9,093 nucleotides of DNA from Rhodoferax sp. UBA4127 (GCA_002381045.1 DFWT01000071.1:859-9951); one strand, 5' to 3'; shown: positions 1 through 5,379, counted from the stretch's first letter. Made by a program: numbers and translations. The notes: generated by a model from the letters alone, not told the origin.

Positions 1-270
1 TCGCCAGATGAAAAGGCCGATCAGCTCGACAAGCGGCTGCAATTTGAACAGGTGTTCTGCCAGGAACTGGACCAAATTGATGAACTGAACAATTTGGCCG
101 GTAGTGACCTGGGCGAAGCCTTCGGCTTCACGGGTGCCAATGGTCGGGCCGTTTTGTCCCAACTCAAAAAGCAAATTGTCGCCAGTGCCCAAAAACGCTT
201 CAACGCCAACTTGCGGGCTGTAAAGCCATCCTCACGGGCGAAAGCCCGGCAACAAACGGCGACGGCCTAA
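1..270 (+). CDS. 3' end of an unidentified gene (partial, runs off left edge)
   Basis: The frame is open from base 1 to a TAA at 268-270, giving about 89 C-terminal residues. Its start lies outside the window; the in-frame GTG at 52 is only an internal codon. Codons look genuinely coding (many C/G third positions, few rare codons). The peptide is hydrophilic and probably helical: an acidic, Gln/Leu-rich first half (around FEQVFCQELDQIDELNN), a Gly-rich turn (GEAFGFTGANGRA), then a basic Lys/Arg/Ala tail. No membrane segment or catalytic motif is visible and I do not recognise the family. It converges on the lytic transglycosylase gene, and the two 3' ends overlap by 71 nt. A basic tail suits a nucleic-acid-associated or transfer-related protein, but that is a guess. 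Confidence 0.55.
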   Translation, partial: SPDEKADQLDKRLQFEQVFCQELDQIDELNNLAGSDLGEAFGFTGANGRAVLSQLKKQIVASAQKRFNANLRAVKPSSRAKARQQTATA

Positions 271-793
271 CCGTCAGCTGCACGGCCGCCATGGCGGCAG
301 GGTTGGCTGCAAAAGAAGACGCCTCTTGCAGTTTTGGCAGTTTTGCCAGCTGCCCACCGGGTATCGCTGGCACCTGCACGCCCGCCTGCCCAAACACCTT
401 TCGGGCGTAGGCAGCGCCAATTGTTGAATCGGGACGTCCGGTGTTGTACATGCTCAGGGCGCCGCCGAGCGAACCGGTTCTTCCATATCCCGCAGCCAGT
501 ATGCTGGCCCCGGCAGCGATGTTGGTGCAGGGGTCAAACACGTGTTCCACACTCAGTCCCAGCGAGGGTAAATTCTTGCTGTTGATTTGCGCCAAGCCCA
601 TATCAACACTTTCACCCCGGCCTACAGCCGCCACCACTGCGGCCACGGCCGCAGCCTTTGACCTAAAGGCCACTGATTTTCTTGTTGTGTTGTTGTTGAC
701 CACCCAAGGCTGGCCGCCGGACTCCTGCTTGACCACAGCGGCCATGGTGACCGGGTCGACGGCGGGTGCGCACATCATCAAGAGTTCAAGCAC
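200..793 (-). CDS. VirB1-like lytic transglycosylase (SLT domain)
   Basis: Predicted 197-residue peptidoglycan lytic transglycosylase of the VirB1 type, which locally opens the cell wall so that a type IV secretion/conjugation apparatus can assemble. The SLT fold is visible: the start region CAPAVDPVTMAAVVKQESGG carries the expected catalytic Glu at residue 24, followed by DMGLAQIN (64-71), a segment rich in small residues (NIAAGASIL), and a YNTG motif. About 50 C-terminal residues are low-complexity Ala/Pro-rich sequence without a domain. The start is GTG at 793, preceded by GGGG four bases upstream; ATG codons five and six codons in would shorten it slightly. No signal peptide is visible, although VirB1 acts in the periplasm. 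The gene lies 9 nt after the membrane-protein gene, so it is probably in the same operon. Its 3' end overlaps the converging gene. Enzyme type is confident; the link to a particular secretion system is inferred. Confidence 0.85.
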   Translation of the reverse strand: MLELLMMCAPAVDPVTMAAVVKQESGGQPWVVNNNTTRKSVAFRSKAAAVAAVVAAVGRGESVDMGLAQINSKNLPSLGLSVEHVFDPCTNIAAGASILAAGYGRTGSLGGALSMYNTGRPDSTIGAAYARKVFGQAGVQVPAIPGGQLAKLPKLQEASSFAANPAAMAAVQLTVRPSPFVAGLSPVRMALQPASWR

Positions 794-802
794 GGCGCCC
801 CG

Positions 803-1414
803 TCACCCAAATTTGGAGCCGATGATGAAGGCCGCCACCGTTGAAAATGCACCCAAGCCGACCGCGACCAAGACGTAAAGCGACATGAATGCCTCACGGG
901 CTGCAGACAGCAGCTTGGCATCATCCAGCTCGACTTTGACCCGGCCGGGTGCAGCCTCCAAAGCGTCTACCACCGCTTCAGCAATGGCCGGTTTCAATGT
1001 TTCACCGACGCGGCGCGGAAACTTTTGCAACTCCCCACGCATGGCGGTCATCATGGCCACGATTGACTCAAGATTGTCATCATCTTGACCGGGTCCTTTT
1101 GTCAGCCCCGGCGTCCCTTTGACCAAGGCGCCTGATAGCGCTTCAAATTCAATGCGCATGGCTGCAGCAGGTACCTGGCGCAGCAAAACTGGCAAGAGCC
1201 AGATCCAGTTGGGATCACTTTCACCCATGCCGGCACGCACCGCCACGTCAACAATGTGTTGCACATCGGATGGCAGGCCAGTGGGCGCGAGGCGGGCCGC
1301 CAGTTCATCAATCAAGGTGCCAGGTCGTCGCGCAGGTGCAGGGACGGGCAGGGGAGCGGCGACGCCGGAAATGAAGTTACCTAACGACTGATGTTCTGCG
1401 GCAGCATCGCTCAT
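803..1414 (-). CDS. Conserved-type plasmid protein with one C-terminal membrane helix (StbC-like by position)
   Basis: 203-residue protein of unknown function. The chosen start is ATG at 1414-1412, which overlaps the TGA of the upstream ATPase gene (1413-1411) as ATGA, a usual sign of translational coupling. The frame stays open upstream to 1600, but that part lies inside the ATPase gene and reads as Cys/His/Arg-rich noise. The protein has a Pro/Ala-rich linker (residues 19-31), a predicted helical middle (35-100), an acidic patch GQDDDNLES (109-117), a charged helical segment (125-175), and one strong hydrophobic helix at 179-199 ending in SKFG. This suggests a tail-anchored inner-membrane protein with most of its mass in the cytoplasm. 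As third gene after a DNA-binding protein and a Walker ATPase it matches StbC of R388 by position; sequence homology is not established. It may connect the ATPase/DNA complex to the membrane, which is inference. Confidence 0.75.
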   Translation of the reverse strand: MSDAAAEHQSLGNFISGVAAPLPVPAPARRPGTLIDELAARLAPTGLPSDVQHIVDVAVRAGMGESDPNWIWLLPVLLRQVPAAAMRIEFEALSGALVKGTPGLTKGPGQDDDNLESIVAMMTAMRGELQKFPRRVGETLKPAIAEAVVDALEAAPGRVKVELDDAKLLSAAREAFMSLYVLVAVGLGAFSTVAAFIIGSKFG

Positions 1415-2169
1415 CTTGAGACTTCCAGTGCAGCCAGTTTGCGCCCGGCAATGCCGCGGTAGGTTTGGGCGACCGTGCGTGTGCCGATGGCCACACCGGA
1501 CCCAAGTACATTGCCCTTGTCGATCACCGTGTGCAAAGGCATTGAGCCGATCAACTCCGCTGCGCGCGGCATCATGGCAGGCAACTCCAGTTCCGACCAC
1601 GCATAGTCTTCGCCAGACAAGAGTGTTTTTCGGATCCTTGATTTGTCCCAGAACTCAAAGGACTTTCCGGGTCCGTGCTTCAGATTGATCAGTACCACCC
1701 CGTTTTGGTAAAACATGGGGCTTTTGCCAACGCGGGCCTCCAGCTGATTCGTGCTGGAAGCATCAATGCCCATCACCCAGATCGGTGTCGGATTCATCAA
1801 GGCCATCAGACTCAAAACGGATTCCGTGATGTAAAGACCAGCCGCCGATGGTAAGGAAAAAACAAGGCGGATCTCGTCCGCTTCATTGATCTGGGTCTCA
1901 GCCAATTCATTGACCAGATTCAGCCAGTCGTCCTCCGATTTGATCGGGCGTTGAAGTCCAATGACATGGATGTTGTTGACGGCCTCATTTTTGTAACCGT
2001 TGTCACACACCACATCCGGGTTCATGGGATCGGCATCAATGACAATCATTTTGTCAATCTTCGGCATGCCTGAGACTTCATGGTTGATGAAGCTGTCTAC
2101 CAGGCAACGGGAGACGAAGCTTTTGCCCACACCGCCTTTGTCACCGTCCACAAAATACGATTTGATCAT
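1411..2169 (-). CDS. ParA/MinD-type P-loop ATPase (StbB-like)
   Basis: 252-residue ATPase of the deviant-Walker superfamily that includes ParA, MinD and plasmid StbB. The deviant Walker A box is GDKGGVGKS at residues 9-17, with the signature first lysine at 11 and the P-loop lysine at 16. A Walker B-like strand MIVIDADP sits at 41-48. ParA-type ATPases position plasmid DNA or protein complexes through ATP-dependent dimerisation, and StbB of R388 affects conjugation and plasmid localisation. No N-terminal helix-turn-helix is present, as in small ParA/StbB proteins, so DNA contact is probably made by the partner encoded upstream. The ATG at 2169 has a good ribosome binding site, AAAGGA, five bases upstream (2180-2175). 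The gene starts 36 nt after the DNA-binding-protein gene and overlaps the next gene by 4 nt. ATPase family is confident; the StbB role rests on gene order. Confidence 0.9.
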   Translation of the reverse strand: MIKSYFVDGDKGGVGKSFVSRCLVDSFINHEVSGMPKIDKMIVIDADPMNPDVVCDNGYKNEAVNNIHVIGLQRPIKSEDDWLNLVNELAETQINEADEIRLVFSLPSAAGLYITESVLSLMALMNPTPIWVMGIDASSTNQLEARVGKSPMFYQNGVVLINLKHGPGKSFEFWDKSRIRKTLLSGEDYAWSELELPAMMPRAAELIGSMPLHTVIDKGNVLGSGVAIGTRTVAQTYRGIAGRKLAALEVSR

Positions 2170-2205
2170 GACTATCCTTTGGGTTGTTTAAATTTGGGCA
2201 AGAAG

Positions 2206-2859
2206 CTATTGGCTTGACTTCCACTTGGCGATGGCTTCGTCGTACTGGAGCAATGCGCGTTCGTACATGCCACGTATCCTGTTTTCTGAGGCAATGATTT
2301 CGAACATGCCATCGGGGATTTTTCCGTTGGCAGGCATGGATTTGGAAACGTCCAAATAGTCATCGATGTTCATCTTGGTGACGTCCAGCAGTTCGTCGTT
2401 GACTTCAATGAACTTGAGTTTTGTTATTTCTTCTGGAAACATGGTTTGGCTCAAAGCGAGTCGTTTGGTTTCGGTGGCAGCGGATTGAATATCAGCAGCA
2501 GGGACAGGGCAGGGCGGTGCACCTGGAATCCTGACGGGTGCAAGCGGTTGACTTTGCATGCAAGATGCTGATGGAGTCAGTGCTGACGCGTCCGATGATT
2601 TTGGCTTTCTGCCTCTTTTTAATGACGCAAGCCCATGTTCTTCACGCAGGATGCCGAGGTGCCGCACCAGGTGCCCTTTGGTAACTTTGATGTCGTGTTT
2701 TTGAAGTGCAGATGCGATTAGTTCCAGCGACATGCCTTTGCCTAAATAATCTTCAATGACCTCGAAGGCCGACCGCACGATCAGAGCAGGGTTATTTTTC
2801 CGGGCTTGGTCAATTTCTTCTCGAAGAATGGAGTCGATTTCGGAGCTGATGCTTTGCAT
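2206..2859 (-). CDS. Putative DNA-binding protein, first gene of the stb-like operon (StbA-like by position)
   Basis: 217 residues from the ATG at 2859. The frame opens further to an ATG at 2868 and a TTG at 2883; I prefer 2859 because GGGG lies just upstream, but spacing is short (3 nt) and the start is uncertain. The N-terminal 80 residues look like a helix-turn-helix DNA-binding domain: FEVIEDYLGKGMSLELIASA at 32-51, then DIKVTKGHLVRHLGILREEH at 56-75, a pattern common in plasmid transfer/stability regulators. A basic stretch KRGRKPK (81-87) and a Ser/Pro/Ala-rich linker to about 120 follow, then an acidic, probably helical C-terminal domain (about 128-217). The gene begins at the edge of the GACAGG repeat array, and one repeat copy (2872-2877) lies just before the start. 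I infer that it binds the array and regulates its own operon, as StbA does in R388. Homology to StbA itself is not shown. Confidence 0.7.
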   Translation of the reverse strand: MQSISSEIDSILREEIDQARKNNPALIVRSAFEVIEDYLGKGMSLELIASALQKHDIKVTKGHLVRHLGILREEHGLASLKRGRKPKSSDASALTPSASCMQSQPLAPVRIPGAPPCPVPAADIQSAATETKRLALSQTMFPEEITKLKFIEVNDELLDVTKMNIDDYLDVSKSMPANGKIPDGMFEIIASENRIRGMYERALLQYDEAIAKWKSSQ

Positions 2860-2977
2860 AATCCCCATACCGACAGGTCGCAAGTTCCGACGTGACAGGT
2901 TGCTCGACAGGCGATAAAACCATACACGACACGTTCACTGACAGGTGAATCAATTTCAAGCAGTCGACGACAGGCGA

Positions 2978-3038
2978 ATCGACAGGCAAACCAAAATGCA
3001 ACGACAGGCGTGCTGACAGGCGAATCAATTCACCAGCA
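2978..3038 (+). repeat. Long direct repeat within the array, copy 1
   Basis: Sixty-one bases that recur at 3206-3266, offset by 228 bp, with three mismatches that I count by eye (3009, 3021, 3022). The first 31 bases are identical in both copies. Each copy includes three GACAGG hexamers at steps of 22 and 12 bp, the spacer CAAACCAAAATGCAAC, and the terminal GAATCAATTCACCAGCA element. Weaker similarity continues upstream, to about 2939 here and about 3152 for copy 2. Confidence 0.9.
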
Positions 3039-3140
3039 GCGTGGAAGTACCCGGTCTTACACGTGTGTTTATTCGCATCGGACCCCCCTAACTGCGCGAA
3101 CGGCCACGACATGCGACACGACATGCGACGAGACATGTGT
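3039..3140. other. Spacer between the two repeat blocks; possible oriT core (weak)
   Basis: About 100 bp without GACAGG that separate the two blocks. It contains the palindrome ACACGTGT (3059-3066), a run of C's followed by TAACTGCGCGAACGG (about 3083-3103), an imperfect inverted pair TTCGCA / TGCGCGAA around 3072-3100, and a perfect 12-bp tandem repeat ACGACATGCGAC (3106-3117 and 3118-3129) with a third degenerate unit to 3141. In R388 the stb repeats border oriT, so a nick site here is plausible. I see no match to the well-known IncP (TATCCTG) nick core, and only a loose likeness of TAACTGCGC to the TAAGTGCGC nick region of IncQ plasmids. The oriT assignment is speculative. Confidence 0.25.
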
Positions 3141-3141
3141 G
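3106..3141 (+). repeat. 12-bp tandem repeat, GACATG variant
   Basis: Two perfect adjacent copies of ACGACATGCGAC and a third diverged unit place GACATG at 3108, 3120 and 3132, exactly 12 bp apart. The unit looks like a diverged form of the GACAGG motif and keeps its short step. It leads directly into the second GACAGG block, which begins at 3141. Confidence 0.8.
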
Positions 3142-3205
3142 ACAGGCGTGTTGACAGTCGAATCAATTTCCAGGAGCCTGCAACGACAGGCGAATCGACA
3201 GCCGT

Positions 3206-3266
3206 ATCGACAGGCAAACCAAAATGCAACGACAGGTGTGCTGACAGGTAAATCAATTCACCAGCA
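3206..3266 (+). repeat. Long direct repeat within the array, copy 2
   Basis: Second copy of the 61-bp unit at 2978-3038. Compared with copy 1, the sequence just upstream carries an extra 12 bases (GCCGTATCGACA), which adds one degenerate hexamer (3197) and keeps the 12-bp step. This points to expansion by whole 12-bp units. Confidence 0.9.
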
Positions 3267-3330
3267 TTGTGGGAGTAGCAGAGACTTACTGTGCAGGGTA
3301 AGGGCCTTGTGCCCACGTCTTTTGCTGCGC

Positions 3331-3368
3331 AAAAAACTTGGCAACGGCCCCCTGCTCAGGGCGTTGCC
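3331..3368 (-). terminator. Rho-independent terminator of the restriction-side operon
   Basis: On the minus strand the RNA would form a GGCAACG / CGTTGCC stem (3368-3362 with 3346-3340) and an inner CCCT / AGGG stem (or its wobble equivalent) with a four-base loop, interrupted by a small bulge (3349-3347). AAG and then six T's follow (3336-3331). It lies 65 nt downstream of the 61-residue ORF and ends transcription from the right module before it reaches the repeat array. No equally good terminator is visible for the opposite direction. Confidence 0.85.
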
Positions 3369-3432
3369 CCGAGACCCGCATTCAAACAACACGCGTATCT
3401 GTCTCGCTTCGCTTGACAAAATCGGCAGCAAT

Positions 3433-3618
3433 TCATTCAATCCGCACGGCGTCCGTCAAGCCAAGCGCAGATTGCGCACCATATTTGGCAACCACAGCGT
3501 TCAATTTGGAATCGGGGGTCAACCCGTACTGGTTGGCTTGGGCTAGTCTTGCTAGATGAAGTGAAGCAGCAGCCTGCCGATTGAATTTGTCATGTCTCGG
3601 GCGAACAGGGCGAGTCAT
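3433..3618 (-). CDS. Small hypothetical protein (61 aa), translationally coupled
   Basis: Short ORF of 61 residues whose ATG (3618-3616) overlaps the TGA of the preceding reading frame (3617-3615) as ATGA. It starts with a basic segment (MTRPVRPRHDKFNR), continues as an Ala/Leu-rich helix (QAAASLHLARLAQANQYGL) and ends KLNAVVAKYGAQSALGLTDAVRIE. No known domain is recognised. Coupled overlap and an intrinsic terminator 65 nt downstream argue that it is the last gene of the operon rather than a chance frame. It could equally be the tail end of an older operon onto which the DUF1016 fragment was joined. Confidence 0.5.
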   Translation of the reverse strand: MTRPVRPRHDKFNRQAAASLHLARLAQANQYGLTPDSKLNAVVAKYGAQSALGLTDAVRIE

Positions 3619-4208
3619 TTCTGAGCATCATCAGCGAAATCAGATTCGCTGAAGCTGTTGCGTGAGTTCGCTACCGCTTTGGTCGGGGTGGGAATGAAGT
3701 ACACCCCAAGCTCCAGCAAAAAGCGCTCCATGTCACGCAAAATGGCAGACTCCAAATCGCGCTCGCTGTAGCCATCCGGCAAGCCCAAAAAGTCCAACAT
3801 GTAGAGGTCACGAAACACCAAGTCGGGTGTCATCTGACCGGTGGCGCGCAGTGCCTTGAGTTCGGCATCAATCAAAGCTTCTGGCTTTTTGGCCAAGGCT
3901 GTTCTCAAATAGAGTTGGCTGCAAATGCGCTCACGCAGGGTGCGCACGCCCAAACGCACAATGCGGCACATCTCCGCGTAGTACTCCTGCTCCAAGGGTT
4001 GTTTGAGCGGCAGCAAATCCCGAAAATGGCTCCAGCTCAATTGTCGCGACAGTGTGGCGACAATCTCGGCAACCAGAAAGACCTCAGCAAACTGGATCAT
4101 TCGCGCCATGCTCTTTGCACCAAACCCCTGACCATAGACAGGCACTAATTGTTGCGACATCACGGCCACAATTTGCTGCCCATACTCAGCCCTTGCATCG
4201 CTCAACAC
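3615..4208 (-). pseudogene. Truncated DUF1016/YhcG-family (PDDEXK-nuclease-type) gene remnant
   Basis: The 197-residue frame is clearly related to the DUF1016/YhcG family, often found beside type I restriction genes and usually about 330-370 residues with a C-terminal PD-(D/E)XK nuclease fold. Family-typical segments are AEYGQQIVAVMSQQL, ARMIQFAEVF, EIVATLSRQLSWSHF, YYAEMCRI, VRTLRERI, TALAKKPEALI, TPDLVFRD, LDFLGL and ERFLLELG. The GTG used as start (4208) is mid-domain: family-like sequence ISTEV continues upstream to about 4220, then similarity ends and a stop occurs near 4260, so the N-terminus is missing. At the other end similarity stops right after LLELG, where the nuclease domain should begin, and is replaced by an unrelated 27-residue tail (about VYFIPTPTKA to DDAQK). 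The nuclease catalytic residues are absent. Probably a non-functional remnant, although translation of an N-terminal-domain protein cannot be excluded. Confidence 0.85.
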
Positions 4209-4283
4209 CTCGGTGCTGATGACTGAGCGGGAGGTGCTTTCTGAGATGGCAGGATGAACATGTTACGGTCAGCAGGTGTTCTA

Positions 4284-4319
4284 CTGAATGCCCATAACCT
4301 ATTGTTTTAGTCCATTCAG
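4284..4319. repeat. Short inverted repeat in the intergenic gap
   Basis: CTGAATG (4284-4290) and CATTCAG (4313-4319) are perfect complements separated by 22 A/T-rich bases. They lie between the membrane-protein gene and the DUF1016 remnant, just upstream of where DUF1016 similarity begins. It could be an operator or a trace of the event that removed the 5' end of the remnant; at 7 bp it may also be chance. I see no other gene or clear promoter in 4221-4350. Confidence 0.35.
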
Positions 4320-4350
4320 ACTGAGAAGGTTTACTCTGGTGGACAATTTC

Positions 4351-5370
4351 TCACTGTCCAGTGGACTTTGCTGCACTTTTCGTCAGGAGTTCAAGTACAG
4401 ACTTTGGCCCTGAAGACGAATCGGTTGATCCATGGGAGAACCCAGTTTCCTGTGGTGAAAATATGCAGGCCGCAGCATGCGCCAAGACAATGTCTTCCGT
4501 GCCCTTGTCTGCAGAGGCCTCAACTAACGCACGATAGGTAAGTAGCGCATTCTGCCGATGACGATTAACCACGGCGTTGTGCTTGTGGGTTGTGTAATTT
4601 CTTGATGCCATCAATAGCAAGTATCCCAACACAGCAAAAATCAAGAACTTGCTACTGATAAGCTGAAACATTTCTGCCGTTCCATCCGGCTTTATCCATT
4701 CCACTTTATGCATAAAGAGGCTAAGGACAGCAAATGCCCCCACGGCGGCAGCGAACTTGTAGGTGTATCCGAGCCACTTACCTGCCAATTTTTCCTGGTC
4801 CTCTACCTCTTGCTTGAAATAGCTGGCCTGTTGAGAGACACCTTGCTCAGATGCAACTGCACGAATTGCCGCCAAAGCACTGTCCGCATCCACTTTTGCC
4901 GAACTCAACTGCTCAGTTAATTTTTCGGACTGATCTTTAATGGATTGAATTGTTGCGCGAGCCTGTGTTTCCAAAAGACTCGCATCGGTATTTCTGGCTA
5001 CCCCGTAGGCAACGAATTGCCAAAGTTGATCGAAAAGTTGATCTCGCCTAGTTTTAAGAGTATTCAAAATGTTGGTTCGTACATTTGCAGCATCTCCAGC
5101 CTGGGCATTAAATGCAAGAATTTGGCTAAATACGTTGTAATCCGCCTGCGCTTGCCCACTGATAGTATTGAGCTGTGTATCAGAAAAGTCTTCCAGCGCA
5201 TTCATTGGGATACGCTTGTAAAGGCCAATCAAAAGTTCTGCTGGATTTACTGCATCTGCGAAACTCATTTGTTTGCCCAGATCGTCTTCCCGACTGAGTG
5301 TGGCCGAGTCAAATTTCTGAATTCGATCCAATGCTTTTTGAGTAGTTTCTAGTACCGACTGTGTCGCCAT
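4351..5370 (-). CDS. Unrecognised two-helix membrane protein with coiled-coil character
   Basis: 339-residue protein. The start is ATG at 5370, set by GGAGG four bases upstream; the frame opens 12 codons earlier, but without such a site. Layout: a hydrophilic helical region 1-120 rich in Gln, Asp and Ala; a likely coiled coil around 130-195 (charged, with repeated Gln/Glu/Lys/Ala); hydrophobic helix 1 at about 203-220; a 20-residue charged loop; hydrophobic helix 2 at about 242-256; then a C-terminal segment with HKHNAVVNRHRQNALLTYRA (263-282) and CIFSPQETGF (302-311), which looks like a conserved family motif, and a Ser-rich tail. Both termini should face the same side, probably the cytoplasm. 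I cannot name the family. Position between restriction-associated genes suggests a defence accessory or effector, but that is inference. G+C is about 40-43% in sampled stretches, below both neighbours, and an 81-nt gap precedes it, so it may be a separate acquisition with its own promoter. Confidence 0.8.
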   Translation of the reverse strand: MATQSVLETTQKALDRIQKFDSATLSREDDLGKQMSFADAVNPAELLIGLYKRIPMNALEDFSDTQLNTISGQAQADYNVFSQILAFNAQAGDAANVRTNILNTLKTRRDQLFDQLWQFVAYGVARNTDASLLETQARATIQSIKDQSEKLTEQLSSAKVDADSALAAIRAVASEQGVSQQASYFKQEVEDQEKLAGKWLGYTYKFAAAVGAFAVLSLFMHKVEWIKPDGTAEMFQLISSKFLIFAVLGYLLLMASRNYTTHKHNAVVNRHRQNALLTYRALVEASADKGTEDIVLAHAAACIFSPQETGFSHGSTDSSSGPKSVLELLTKSAAKSTGQ

Positions 5371-5379
5371 ATATCCTCC
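5371..5379 (-). promoter_or_regulatory. Strong ribosome binding site for the membrane-protein gene
   Basis: GGAGG at 5379-5375 followed by ATAT and the ATG at 5370. It is the clearest Shine-Dalgarno in the window and decides the start against the upstream in-frame codons. Confidence 0.8.

Larger units (their letters stand above)
2872..3259. repeat. GACAGG direct-repeat array (probable StbA-like/centromere or operator sites)
   Basis: Non-coding region upstream of the stb-like operon packed with the hexamer GACAGG, usually extended as GACAGGYG. Exact copies start at 2872, 2894, 2906, 2940, 2969, 2981, 3003, 3015, 3141, 3185, 3209, 3231 and 3243. One-base variants lie in register at 2928 (GACACG), 3108, 3120 and 3132 (GACATG), 3153 (GACAGT) and 3197 (GACAGC). 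All are in the same orientation. Start-to-start steps are mainly 12 and 22 bp. Four copies extend into GAATCAATT or AAATCAATT (2940, 3015, 3153, 3243). The array fits a binding-site cluster for the adjacent DNA-binding protein: an operator, a plasmid centromere, or repeats beside oriT as in R388. Iterons of a replication origin are the main alternative, but no Rep gene is in view. Confidence 0.85.

Noticed and set aside
285..298. Perfect palindrome GCCGCCATGGCGGC
   Set aside because: It falls in an Ala-rich part of the transglycosylase, where GCC/GCG codons readily make such a sequence; no other sign of an operator.
334..878. Plus-strand frames antisense to the transglycosylase and membrane-protein genes
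   Set aside because: Low-quality composition, no start signals, fully overlapped by genes with recognisable domains on the other strand.
2276..2285. TATCCTG, the IncP-type nick core
   Set aside because: It lies inside the DNA-binding-protein coding region without flanking inverted repeats; a 7-base match is expected by chance.
2860..2960. Sigma-70 promoter for the stb-like operon
   Set aside because: I looked for -35/-10 pairs on the minus strand; the best candidates (for example TTGATT with TATGGT) have wrong spacing, so no promoter is called although one must exist in or near the array.
2810..3316. 168-residue minus-strand frame through the repeat array
   Set aside because: It is built from the repeats (duplicated AGELI.LSA.LSLHFGLPVD segments), overlaps the better-supported DNA-binding-protein gene in another frame, and has no credible protein character.
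3356..3436. 26-residue Cys-rich minus-strand ORF (MNCCRFCQAKRDRYACC...) starting by ATGA overlap with the 61-residue ORF
   Set aside because: Its stop lies inside the terminator stem and it has no recognisable features; the overlap can arise by chance. Kept only as a remote possibility.
3010..3546. 178-residue plus-strand frame across the array and terminator
   Set aside because: Its sequence follows the repeat DNA and then the antisense of the terminator and the coupled small ORF; no start signal or family features.
4341..4361. Hairpin TGGACA / TGTCCA at the end of the membrane-protein gene as a terminator
   Set aside because: The stem is only 6 bp with a 9-base loop and no T-run follows; transcription probably continues to the terminator at 3331-3368.
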